64,000 bases of DNA, from contig NZ_KB714607.1 of NCBI RefSeq assembly GCF_000349565.1, positions 87,977-151,976 on the forward strand, in the 5' to 3' direction. Shown here piece after piece: positions 40,189-48,308 of this stretch. Position 1 is the first letter of the stretch; each line of letters starts with the position of its first letter. The DNA is from Curtobacterium flaccumfaciens UCD-AKU. GTDB taxonomy: Bacteria > Actinomycetota > Actinomycetes > Actinomycetales > Microbacteriaceae. The translations under genes were made by a program, and so were the position numbers. The notes below the pieces were generated by a model. It saw only the letters and a program-made list of their open reading frames with translations. It did not search any database and was not told the origin of the DNA.

Positions 40189-43110
40189 TCAGCTCCCCAG
40201 GATCACAGCGCCGTCGGAGCCGTCGGCGTCGTCGGCCGGCTCCTCCGTCGGCGTGGCCGGAGCGCTGATGCTCGGCGACGAGACCCGGCGGGAACGCGAG
40301 CGCCCCTGTCCGGGCTGCTTCGGCTCAGGGAGCGCCTGGAGCACCGAGTCGAGCAGGGACTCGGCGTCCGGGGCGACCGCGCGGGGCTCGCGCTTGGGCG
40401 CTGCGGCGATCGGGATGTCCAGGATCGCCACCGAGTTGTCGGTCGGGGTCACCGTGGCACTCGAGCTCACGCGACGACGGGCCGGGGCCTTCGCCTTCGG
40501 TGCGCTCGCGACCTCGGGCTCGGTGACGTTCGACGCGGCGGCCTTCGGGGCGCTGCCCTTCGTCGCACTGGCCTTCGGCGCGCGCGCCTCGGGTTCGACG
40601 ACGGGCTCGGCGGCGGGTGCCTCCGGTGCCTCGGGGGCCTCCGGGGCCTCCGGGGCCTCCGGGGCGGCAGCGGTCTGCTGGTCTCCCCCGCGCCCACCAC
40701 GGCCCCGACGACGGCGCTTCGAACCGGTGGGCTGCTCGCCGCCCGCACTGTCCGTGCTGGTCGATGCGTCCGCCGAGGACGGCGCCTCGGCTTCGGTCGC
40801 GGCAGCCGCGGCCTCCTGCTCGTCGTGCGACAGGGTCGAGGCGGCGATCCGGGACAACGCGTTCTTCACGTCGTCGGTGATCTGGTGCGCCTGGCTCGAC
40901 CCACCGTTCGACGAGGACCCCGACGAACCGGAGTTCCCGGTGCCGTTGCCGCCGTTGCCGGAGCGGCCGTTCTCGTTGCCGTTCCCGCCACGACCCTTGC
41001 GACGGCCCTTGCTCGGACCCGGGTCGGCGTTGTTGTCGTTGATCTTGGCGTTGACCTCGTCGAGCGACTCGCGCAGACCGACACCGATCTTCTTGCGGGT
41101 CATCTGTACCAGGCCGAGCGAGGTGATCTCGGCGACCTGGTGCTTCGTGCGGTCGCGGCTCAGGCACTCGACCAGACGGCGGAGCACGAGGTCGCGGTTC
41201 TCCTCGAGCACCATGTCGATGAAGTCGACGACGATGATGCCGCCGATGTCACGCAGGCGCAGCTGCCGGACGATCTCCTCGGCGGCCTCGAGGTTGTTCT
41301 TCGTGACCGTCTCTTCGAGGTTGCCGCCGGAGCCGACGAACTTGCCGGTGTTGACGTCGACGACCGTCATGGCCTCGGTGCGGTCGATGACGAGCGAACC
41401 ACCGGAGGGCAGCCAGACCTTGCGGTCGAGCGCCTTGTCGATCTGCTCGTTGAGGCGGAACTCCTCGAAGGAGTCGGGGCCGTCGTAGCGGACGACGCGG
41501 TCCTTCAGGTCCGGGGCGACGGCCGTCAGGTACTCGTCGATGGTGCCACCGGCGGCCTCGCCGTCGATGATCAGCTTCGTGAAGTCCTCGTTGAAGACGT
41601 CGCGGACGATCTTGATGAGCAGGTCGGGCTCCGAGTGCAGCATCACCGGGGCCTGGCCACCGGCGACCTTCTTCTGGATGGCCTCCCACTGGCTGGTCAG
41701 GCGCTGCACGTCGCGGGTGAGCTGCTCCTCGGTCGCTCCCTCGGCAGCGGTGCGCACGATGACGCCCGCGTGCTCCGGCAGGACCTCCTTCAGGATCTTC
41801 TTCAGGCGGGCACGTTCGGTGTCCGGCAGCTTGCGCGAGATCCCGTTCATCGAGCCGTTCGGCACGTAGACCAGGTAGCGACCGGGCAGCGAGACCTGGC
41901 TGGTCAGACGGGCGCCCTTGTGGCCGACCGGGTCCTTCGTGACCTGCACCAGGACCTTGTCGCCCGGCTTGAGGGCTGCCTCGATGCGGCGACCGTGGCT
42001 GGTGTCGACCGAGTTCCAGTCGACCTCGCCGGCGTAGAGCACGGCGTTCCGGCCGCGGCCGATGTCGACGAACGCGGCCTCCATCGAGGGCAGGACGTTC
42101 TGCACCTTGCCGAGGTAGACGTTGCCGATGAGCGACACGTTCTCGGACTTGGTGATGTAGTGCTCGGCGAGGATGCCGTCCTCGAGCACGCCGATCTCGA
42201 TCGTCGACGAGCTGGAGCGGACGATCATCTGGCGGTCGACGCTCTCGCGGCGGGCGAGGAACTCGTCCTCGCTGACCACCTGGCGGCGGCGTCCGGCGTC
42301 GCGACCGTCGCGACGACGCTGCTTCTTCGCCTCGAGACGGGTCGAACCCTTGATGCGCTGCGGCTCGGTGATGAGCTCCGGCTCACGACGGCGCGGCTCC
42401 TGGTGGTCGCGCGGCTCGCGGGCCTCGCGGTCGGCGCTCGAGCCACGGCGACGCGAGCGACGGCGGGAACCGCCCTGGTCGTCGCGGTCGTCACGGTCGC
42501 GATCGCGGTCGAAGCGGTCTTCGCGGTCGTAGCGGTCGTCCTCGTCGCGGTCGCGGTCACGATCGCGGTCGCGCTCGAACCGGGGCGCGCGCTGCGGCAG
42601 GTCCGGCAGCACCGGGGCGTGGAAGATCAGGCTGAGCGTGCTCGTGGCCTTCGGCACGACCGGCTCGTCGGCTGGTGCCGCGTCGTCGCTCGCCTCGGCC
42701 GTGGGCGCGGCCTCGGTCGGACGGGAGGCGCGGTCCGCGTCCGCCCCGTCGGTCACGGTGCCCGACTGGTCGCCCGTCACGACCGGCAGGTCACCGGTCA
42801 GCGTGCTCACGTCGTGCGGCTCGGCACCGCTGTCGGCGACGGCCTCGACCGCGACGGAGACCGCCCCGGTGTCGGTCGGCTCCGACGGCGAATCGGGAGA
42901 GTCCGGCGAACCGGGCGACGCGACGCTGGCCGCGGGACGGGCGTCAGCGCCGCCCGTCAGCGCGAGGGTCTCGTCGGCGTGGGGTGCCTGCTCGGCGCTC
43001 CCACGGGCCTCCTGGCCGGACGACCGGGCGCGGCGACCGCCGAACAGGCGGCTCCGGCGCTTCGGCGCGTTCTCGTCGTTGGTCGTGTTGTCGTTGTTCT
43101 GCTCCACCAT
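40189..43110 (-). CDS. rne: Ribonuclease E/G
   Basis: This 973-residue endoribonuclease carries the catalytic core in its middle: an S1-like domain near residue 325 (NVSLIGNVYLGKV), the RNase H-like and DNase I-like regions, and VVDFIDM near residue 630 with the metal-binding Asp. Long disordered arms flank the core, as in actinobacteria. The N-arm has a run of Asp/Arg dipeptides near residues 190-225 and the C-arm repeats EAP several times near residue 820. Such arms bind RNA or degradosome partners. The ATG at 43110 has a GAGGAG about 11 bases upstream. Confidence 0.95.
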   Translation of the reverse strand: MVEQNNDNTTNDENAPKRRSRLFGGRRARSSGQEARGSAEQAPHADETLALTGGADARPAASVASPGSPDSPDSPSEPTDTGAVSVAVEAVADSGAEPHDVSTLTGDLPVVTGDQSGTVTDGADADRASRPTEAAPTAEASDDAAPADEPVVPKATSTLSLIFHAPVLPDLPQRAPRFERDRDRDRDRDEDDRYDREDRFDRDRDRDDRDDQGGSRRRSRRRGSSADREAREPRDHQEPRRREPELITEPQRIKGSTRLEAKKQRRRDGRDAGRRRQVVSEDEFLARRESVDRQMIVRSSSSTIEIGVLEDGILAEHYITKSENVSLIGNVYLGKVQNVLPSMEAAFVDIGRGRNAVLYAGEVDWNSVDTSHGRRIEAALKPGDKVLVQVTKDPVGHKGARLTSQVSLPGRYLVYVPNGSMNGISRKLPDTERARLKKILKEVLPEHAGVIVRTAAEGATEEQLTRDVQRLTSQWEAIQKKVAGGQAPVMLHSEPDLLIKIVRDVFNEDFTKLIIDGEAAGGTIDEYLTAVAPDLKDRVVRYDGPDSFEEFRLNEQIDKALDRKVWLPSGGSLVIDRTEAMTVVDVNTGKFVGSGGNLEETVTKNNLEAAEEIVRQLRLRDIGGIIVVDFIDMVLEENRDLVLRRLVECLSRDRTKHQVAEITSLGLVQMTRKKIGVGLRESLDEVNAKINDNNADPGPSKGRRKGRGGNGNENGRSGNGGNGTGNSGSSGSSSNGGSSQAHQITDDVKNALSRIAASTLSHDEQEAAAAATEAEAPSSADASTSTDSAGGEQPTGSKRRRRGRGGRGGDQQTAAAPEAPEAPEAPEAPEAPAAEPVVEPEARAPKASATKGSAPKAAASNVTEPEVASAPKAKAPARRRVSSSATVTPTDNSVAILDIPIAAAPKREPRAVAPDAESLLDSVLQALPEPKQPGQGRSRSRRVSSPSISAPATPTEEPADDADGSDGAVILGS

Positions 43111-43457
43111 GGACTGGTGCACTCCTCGGCCCCACTCGCACCCTTTCGGGTGGCGGGAATTCTGTGTCGTGGCGGGCGGCGTCGACGCCCCCGCGCTCGC
43201 TGTCTCGTGACCGGTCCGCGTCAACTTCTCGTTGCGTCCGCGCCCGTTCCGGTCCGGGCACCCGGCCCGGGTCGGCTCGTCGTCGGAGTGACGCTGCCCG
43301 ACCACAGTGCGCTCTCACCGCACCTGATCGTCCGAGGTCTGCCCGGTGGGGCGTCGCTCGGAAAGCTCTCTTCGGTGTGCGGTTGGCCGCACGACCTCCA
43401 GGCATTATCGCATGCCACACCCGGAAAGCACCGGAACCCGCGTGCGATGATGACCGC
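43111..43457. other. Intergenic region with the rne leader and divergent promoters
   Basis: A minus-strand extended -10, TGCGATAAT (hexamer at 43404-43409), would give rne a leader of about 290 bases. Long leaders of RNase E genes are often targets of self-regulation, but no such element is identified here. The plus-strand -10 for the VKOR gene lies at 43446. Confidence 0.5.
43446..43451 (+). promoter_or_regulatory. Probable -10 element of the VKOR gene
   Basis: GATGAT precedes the GTG at 43458 by 6 bases, a leaderless arrangement. Confidence 0.4.
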
Positions 43458-44060
43458 GTGACCGCGTCTGCACCTGCCCCCCGTCGTCCGATCGCGATGG
43501 CGGTCTTCCTGCTCGTCACCGGGCTCGTCGGCCTGTACGCAGCGTTCCAGCTCGTCCTCGACGAGTTCGCGAAGTACGAGAACCCCAAGGCCGTCCTGAG
43601 CTGTGACGTCAATCCGTTCATCAACTGCTCCGACGTGATGGCCAGCTGGCAGGGCCACCTGTTCGGGTTCCCGAACCCGCTGCTCGGCGTCATGGGGTTC
43701 GTCGCCCCGATCGCCGTCGCGGTGCTGATGCTGGCCGGGTTCCGGAACGGCTCGCGCTGGTTCTGGATCGCGTTCAACGCCGGCGTGTTCCTGGCGTGGG
43801 TGTTCGTGACCTGGCTGTTCACGCAGACCGTCTTCGTCATCGGCGCCCTGTGCCCGTGGTGCATGCTCGTCTGGTCGATGACGATCCCGATGTTCTGGGT
43901 CTTCACGATCTGGAACATGGCGCAGGGACGCTTCGGCGCCGGGGCACAGCGCGTCGGGCGCACGCTCCTGCCCTTCTGCTGGACGTTCCCGCTGGCCAAC
44001 TACCTGGTCATCATCGTCACGATCATCATCATGTTCCCGGCGGTCCTGACCGTCTTCTGA
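43458..44060 (+). CDS. Vitamin K epoxide reductase-family (VKOR) protein
   Basis: This 200-residue, five-helix membrane protein reoxidises a DsbA-like partner and passes electrons to quinone. The active-site pair is CPWC at residues 132-135. The shuttle cysteines are Cys49 and Cys57 in SCDVNPFINC. This is the bacterial VKOR arrangement that replaces DsbB. The GTG is the only in-frame start after the previous stop. A DsbA-like gene follows 31 bp later, which strongly suggests a working pair. Confidence 0.93.
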   Translation: MTASAPAPRRPIAMAVFLLVTGLVGLYAAFQLVLDEFAKYENPKAVLSCDVNPFINCSDVMASWQGHLFGFPNPLLGVMGFVAPIAVAVLMLAGFRNGSRWFWIAFNAGVFLAWVFVTWLFTQTVFVIGALCPWCMLVWSMTIPMFWVFTIWNMAQGRFGAGAQRVGRTLLPFCWTFPLANYLVIIVTIIIMFPAVLTVF

Positions 44061-44077
44061 GCCGTCCGGACTGCCCC

Positions 44078-44083
44078 TACGCT
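44078..44083 (+). promoter_or_regulatory. Probable -10 element of the DsbA-like gene
   Basis: TACGCT lies 8 bases before the ATG at 44092, so the second gene may also have its own leaderless transcript. Confidence 0.35.
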
Positions 44084-44091
44084 CGGGATCG

Positions 44092-44955
44092 ATGAGCGAG
44101 CAGGAGACCAGCAGGGCGCGTCGGGACGCCGTACGGGAACGCGCGCGGGCGACACGGGCGAAGGAGCAGTCGCGCCGCCGTCGCCTCCGAACGCTGGGCA
44201 TCAGCGGAGCCGTCATCGGTGGGCTCGCGGTCGTCGCGGTGGTCGTCGTCCTGGTGGCGCGATCGGTGCAGCCCGCGGGTCCCGGCCCACGCAACGCGGC
44301 GAGCGACGGTGTCCTGCTGACCGGTGTGCACGGCAGGATCGTGCCCGTCGAGACGCGCGCGGTCCCCGCCGGCGGGACGCCGACACCGACCGACCAGGAC
44401 GGCTCGAAGACCGCCATCGTGGTCTACGCGGACTACATGTGCCCGTACTGCAACCAGTTCGAGACGGCCCAGATGCCCCAGATCCGGCAGTGGGTCGAGG
44501 ACGGGACCGCCACCCTCGAGCTGCACCCGCTCGGGCTGCTCGACCGGCTGTCGCTCGGCTCGCGGTACTCCACCCGCTCTGCGGCGGCTGCTGCCTGCGT
44601 CGCCGACCACGACCCGGACGCGTTCCTGGCCTACAACGCGTCGCTCTCCGGGCACCAGCCGTCCGAGAACACCCGCGGGCTGACCAACGACGAGTTGGCG
44701 TCCCTCGCCCGCGGAGCCGGGGCGAGGGCCCCCGAGGTCGCCTCGTGCATCACCGGGCAGCGCTTCGCCGGGTGGGTCGCCGACGCCACGAACCGGGCGG
44801 TGCAGGACCCGGTGCCGAACTCGACGCTCGACGGGATCACGAGCACGCCCACGATCCTCGTCGACGGCGAGCAGTACGACCCGGACGGCTCGACGTCCCT
44901 CGCTGACCCCGAGGCGTTCGCGTCGTTCGTCCGGCGGCACGACCGCGCGTCCTAG
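44092..44955 (+). CDS. Membrane-anchored DsbA-like thiol oxidoreductase (1)
   Basis: This 287-residue protein has a basic N-terminal stretch rich in Arg, one membrane helix at about residues 37-57, and an extracytoplasmic thioredoxin-fold domain. The redox motif is CPYC at residues 117-120, after VVYADYM. A cis-Pro region, STPTILVDG, lies near residue 248. It would introduce disulfides into exported proteins and be reoxidised by the adjacent VKOR protein. A strong terminator separates it from the second DsbA-like gene, which faces it. Confidence 0.92.
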   Translation: MSEQETSRARRDAVRERARATRAKEQSRRRRLRTLGISGAVIGGLAVVAVVVVLVARSVQPAGPGPRNAASDGVLLTGVHGRIVPVETRAVPAGGTPTPTDQDGSKTAIVVYADYMCPYCNQFETAQMPQIRQWVEDGTATLELHPLGLLDRLSLGSRYSTRSAAAAACVADHDPDAFLAYNASLSGHQPSENTRGLTNDELASLARGAGARAPEVASCITGQRFAGWVADATNRAVQDPVPNSTLDGITSTPTILVDGEQYDPDGSTSLADPEAFASFVRRHDRAS

Positions 44956-44972
44956 CCCGAGGAGCAACGTGG

Positions 44973-45008
44973 AACGGCCCCCGCTTCCCATCGGGAGCGG
45001 GGGCCGTT
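44973..45008. terminator. Bidirectional terminator between the two DsbA-like genes
   Basis: AACGGCCCCCGCTTCCC at 44973-44989 pairs with 44993-45008, with one bulged base and a 3-base loop. It serves both convergent genes. Confidence 0.85.
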
Positions 45009-45023
45009 CGTCGTGCCGAGGTG

Positions 45024-45872
45024 TTACTTCGCCGCGGCGTCGATCGCGGTGATGACCGTGCTCAGGTCGTCGAGGCGCTTGCCGTCGACCACGACCGTCG
45101 GCGTGCCGAACCCCTGCGGACCCGCGAGTGCCTCGTTCGAGGTGACGGCCTGCGTCGACTTCGTCACCCAGCCCTTGAACCGCTCGGTCGACAGGCACTG
45201 GGACAGGTCCGAACCCGTCGCGCCGCCCGCCTTGACGAGCTTCGCGATCTCGGAGTTGGTCAGGCCCTTGGTGCCCTCGGCCGGCTGGTTGTCGAAGAAC
45301 TGCGTCTGCACGTCGAGGAACTTGTCCGGGTCGTAGTTCGCCACGCACATGGCGGCGTTCGCAGCACGGCTGGCGTACCGGGAGCCCGGGTAGCTGCGGT
45401 CGAGGATCGACACCGGCTGGATCGCCAGCGTCGCGTCGCCCGACTTCACCTTGTCGAGGATCTGGTCGGCGTAGGCGCCCTCGAACTGCTTGCAGACGGG
45501 GCAGGCCCAGTCGACGTACTCGGTGACCGCGACGGCACCGTCACTGTTCGCCGTGGGGGCCGGCGACGCCGAACCCGTCGCGGCCACGGCCGGCGTGGTC
45601 ACGGGGGTGACCTTGCCGTCCTTGCCGGTGAACTGGATCGCGCCGGTGGCCATGTTCTTCGGCCCGGCGGCGGACAGCACCGGTGCGTTGTTCACGTTCA
45701 CCACGACGATGGTGATGATCGCGGCGATCGCCACGATTCCCAGGCCGATGCCGCCCTGCAGGAACCACTTGTTGCGGCGCTTGCGGCGCTTCTCGGCGTC
45801 GGCACGCTGGCGTGCGACCTCGCGCGCGTGCTGACGCCGCTCGTTCTTGGTGGGTCGGTCGTTGTTCGTCAT
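45024..45872 (-). CDS. Membrane-anchored DsbA-like thiol oxidoreductase (2)
   Basis: This 282-residue protein has the same layout as the one facing it: a basic N-terminus, a membrane helix at about residues 38-60, a Pro/Thr-rich linker, then a thioredoxin-fold domain. The motif here is CPVC at residues 124-127, and GTPTVVVDG near residue 259 gives the cis-Pro. It lies 14 bp after ndk and is probably the last gene of the ileS-folC-ndk run. CPVC and CPYC differ in the residue that tunes redox potential, so the two proteins may play different roles. Confidence 0.9.
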   Translation of the reverse strand: MTNNDRPTKNERRQHAREVARQRADAEKRRKRRNKWFLQGGIGLGIVAIAAIITIVVVNVNNAPVLSAAGPKNMATGAIQFTGKDGKVTPVTTPAVAATGSASPAPTANSDGAVAVTEYVDWACPVCKQFEGAYADQILDKVKSGDATLAIQPVSILDRSYPGSRYASRAANAAMCVANYDPDKFLDVQTQFFDNQPAEGTKGLTNSEIAKLVKAGGATGSDLSQCLSTERFKGWVTKSTQAVTSNEALAGPQGFGTPTVVVDGKRLDDLSTVITAIDAAAK

Positions 45873-45886
45873 GTCGTCCCCGCCGC

Positions 45887-46306
45887 TCAGGCGAACCAGA
45901 GCGCGAGCTCGCGCGCGGCCGACTCGGGGCTGTCCGAACCGTGGACCAGGTTCTGCTGCACCTTGAGGCCCCAGTCACGGCCCAGGTCACCACGGATGGT
46001 GCCGGGCGCAGCCGACGTGGGGTCGGTGGTGCCGGCGAGCGAGCGGAAGCCCGCGATCGCACCGTTGCCGGCGACGCGCACGGCGACGACCGGACCAGAC
46101 TGCATGAACTCGACGAGCGGCTCGAAGAACGGCTTGCCCTGGTGCTCCTCGTAGTGTGCGTCGAGCAGGTCGCGCGGCGCCGTGAGCATCTTCAGGTCGA
46201 CGAGCTCGTAGCCCTTCGCCTCGATCCGGCGGAGGATCTCACCGGTGAGCTGGCGGGCCACACCGTCGGGCTTGACGAGGACGAGGGTCTCTTCGAAGTC
46301 GGACAC
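45887..46306 (-). CDS. ndk: Nucleoside diphosphate kinase
   Basis: This 139-residue enzyme transfers phosphate between nucleoside di- and triphosphates. The phosphohistidine is in QNLVHGSDSPESA near residue 118. The start of the protein, TLVLVKPDGVARQL, and GLKVQQNLVHG match the family, and the length is normal. The GTG at 46306 has GGGAG upstream at 8 bases spacing. The longer frame to 46510 overlaps the previous gene and is rejected. Confidence 0.97.
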   Translation of the reverse strand: MSDFEETLVLVKPDGVARQLTGEILRRIEAKGYELVDLKMLTAPRDLLDAHYEEHQGKPFFEPLVEFMQSGPVVAVRVAGNGAIAGFRSLAGTTDPTSAAPGTIRGDLGRDWGLKVQQNLVHGSDSPESAARELALWFA

Positions 46307-46341
46307 GCAGTACTCCCTGTGTTCGGGGTCGAATGTGGTGG

Positions 46342-46758
46342 TCAGTCCTCGCCCATGGCCGCTCGGCGCGCGGCGTTCTGACGGTCCAGCTGACCGCCCT
46401 TGACGAAGCAGAAGACCCACAGCGCCAGGAACACCACGGCGACCGCGAACATGAACGGTTCGATGAACCCGGTGGCGAGGATGGCCGCCTGCAGCAGCCA
46501 CCCGAACCATACACCGGCCCGCTTGCCCGTCAGACGTGAGGCAGCTGCGAGGACGATGATCGCGCCGACGCCGCCGCCGAAGGCCGCTGCGGGCGGCAGC
46601 GTGCCCTTGCCGAACACGACGAGCATGGGGAAGAAGAACATGATCGCCTCGAGCACGAGCGTGATCGAGAGCAGGCTCTCCTGCGCTCCGCGTTCGCGGC
46701 GCGGCTTCCGGGTGCGCGGTGCGCGGCCCGGCCGGGAGGCCCCTGGTGCGTCCGTCAC
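46342..46758 (-). CDS. DUF4233 membrane protein
   Basis: This 138-residue protein has an Arg-rich N-terminus, then four hydrophobic segments between about residues 30 and 120, consistent with the DUF4233 family. The family commonly sits directly after folC in actinobacteria, as here, with a four-base overlap. Its function is unknown. The conserved link to folC suggests a role in one-carbon or folate transport or turnover, but that is a guess. Confidence 0.85.
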   Translation of the reverse strand: MTDAPGASRPGRAPRTRKPRRERGAQESLLSITLVLEAIMFFFPMLVVFGKGTLPPAAAFGGGVGAIIVLAAASRLTGKRAGVWFGWLLQAAILATGFIEPFMFAVAVVFLALWVFCFVKGGQLDRQNAARRAAMGED

Positions 46759-48308
46759 TTCGTCTCGCCTTCGCGGTGCACGAGGTCCATGACCGCGCCC
46801 ACCATCACGATGGAGCCCGCGACGAGCACGAGGGCGTCCTCGGCGTCCGCCTCGTCGGCCAGGTCGCGTGCCTGCTGCAGGGCGGACGCCAGGGACGGCT
46901 CGACGACGACGCGGTCCGCGCCGATCTCGTCCACGACCACCTTGGCGAAGGCATCGGCGTCGAGCGCACGCTCCCCCGGCGGCTGCGTGACCACGAAGGT
47001 GGCGACGGTGTCCTTGAGCGCGCGGACGAACCCGCGGGCGTCCTTGTCGCCGAGGATCCCGACGACGCCGACGACGTGCTCCGACGGGAACGCGACCGGC
47101 AGTGCCTCGGCCAGGGCCTTCGCACCGTGCGGGTTGTGCGCGGCGTCGACGACGACGGTCGGGTCCGTGGCGATCGGCTGCAGTCGACCGGGGCTGGTCG
47201 TGCCGGCGATGCCCTCGGACAGGACGTCCTCGTCGAGGGCCTGGGCCCCACGGCCGAGGAACGACTCGACCGCCGCGATCGCCACGGCGGCGTTCTCGGC
47301 CTGGTGCCGGCCGAACAGCGGCAGGAACAGGTCGTCGTAGCGACCGGCGATGCCCTGCACGGTGATGAGCTGTCCGCCCACGGCCGGGGTGACGTCGACG
47401 ACGCGGAACCCTCCCTGCAAGCTCGGACTGCCCGCCGCTCCGCGACGGTCAGTGACCGGCTCGAAGGGGCCCGTGCCCTCGACGGCCAGGGTGGACTCGG
47501 TGAGCTCGGCGGCGCGCTCGAGTTCGGCGAGGGCCTCGGGGACCTGCCGGCTCGACACCACGGCGGACGACGGCTTGACGATGCCCGACTTGGTGCGGGC
47601 GATCTCGGCGACGGTGGCGCCGAGCTGCTTCGCGTGGTCGATGGCGATCGGCGTGAACACCGACACCTGGCTCTGCACGACGTTGGTGGAGTCCCACTCG
47701 CCGCCCATGCCGACCTCGATCACGGCGACGTCCACCGGCGCCTCGGCGAAGCACGCCAGGGCGAGCACGGTGAGCGCCTCGAAGAAGGTCAGCGGGAGTT
47801 CGCCCTTGTCGGCGAGCTCCCGGTCGGTGATCTCGAGCACCGGGGCGATGTCGTCCCAGTTCGAGGTGAACCGGTCCGCTGCGATCGGCTGGCCGTCGAT
47901 CACGATGCGCTCCCGGATGGACACCAGGTGCGGGCTCGTCATCAGGCCGGTGCGCAGACCGTGGGCACGGACGATGCTCTCGATGGTGCGGCTGGTGGAC
48001 GTCTTGCCGTTCGTCCCGGTCACGTGGATCACCGGGTACGCCAGGTGCGGGTCGCCGAGCAGCTCGACGGCACGGCGCGTTGCGGTCAGCCGTCGCTCGG
48101 GGGCCTGTTCACCGATCCGGGCGTACAGGGCGGCCTCGACACGGCGGACCTCGTCGTCGTCACCCCCGTAGGGCACGGCGTCGGCAGGGCCGTCACCGGC
48201 CGGGCCGACCGGGATCCGGATGCCGTCTTCGTCGCGGCCGTCGAACTCGTCGTGTCCGACGAACTCCTCGTTCGCCTCGTGGTCGTCGTACTGGTCGTCG
48301 TCGCTCAT
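46755..48308 (-). CDS. folC: Folylpolyglutamate synthase / dihydrofolate synthase
   Basis: This 517-residue Mur-ligase-type enzyme adds glutamates to dihydrofolate or tetrahydrofolate. The ATP loop reads [12 protein letters not shown] near residue 100, preceded by [19 protein letters not shown] near residue 205 is the family metal site. It has an acidic N-terminal extension of about 55 residues not present in most homologues. The start overlaps the ileS stop by four bases, and the end overlaps the DUF4233 gene by four. A single mRNA with ileS is therefore likely. Confidence 0.94.
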   Translation of the reverse strand: MSDDDQYDDHEANEEFVGHDEFDGRDEDGIRIPVGPAGDGPADAVPYGGDDDEVRRVEAALYARIGEQAPERRLTATRRAVELLGDPHLAYPVIHVTGTNGKTSTSRTIESIVRAHGLRTGLMTSPHLVSIRERIVIDGQPIAADRFTSNWDDIAPVLEITDRELADKGELPLTFFEALTVLALACFAEAPVDVAVIEVGMGGEWDSTNVVQSQVSVFTPIAIDHAKQLGATVAEIARTKSGIVKPSSAVVSSRQVPEALAELERAAELTESTLAVEGTGPFEPVTDRRGAAGSPSLQGGFRVVDVTPAVGGQLITVQGIAGRYDDLFLPLFGRHQAENAAVAIAAVESFLGRGAQALDEDVLSEGIAGTTSPGRLQPIATDPTVVVDAAHNPHGAKALAEALPVAFPSEHVVGVVGILGDKDARGFVRALKDTVATFVVTQPPGERALDADAFAKVVVDEIGADRVVVEPSLASALQQARDLADEADAEDALVLVAGSIVMVGAVMDLVHREGETK

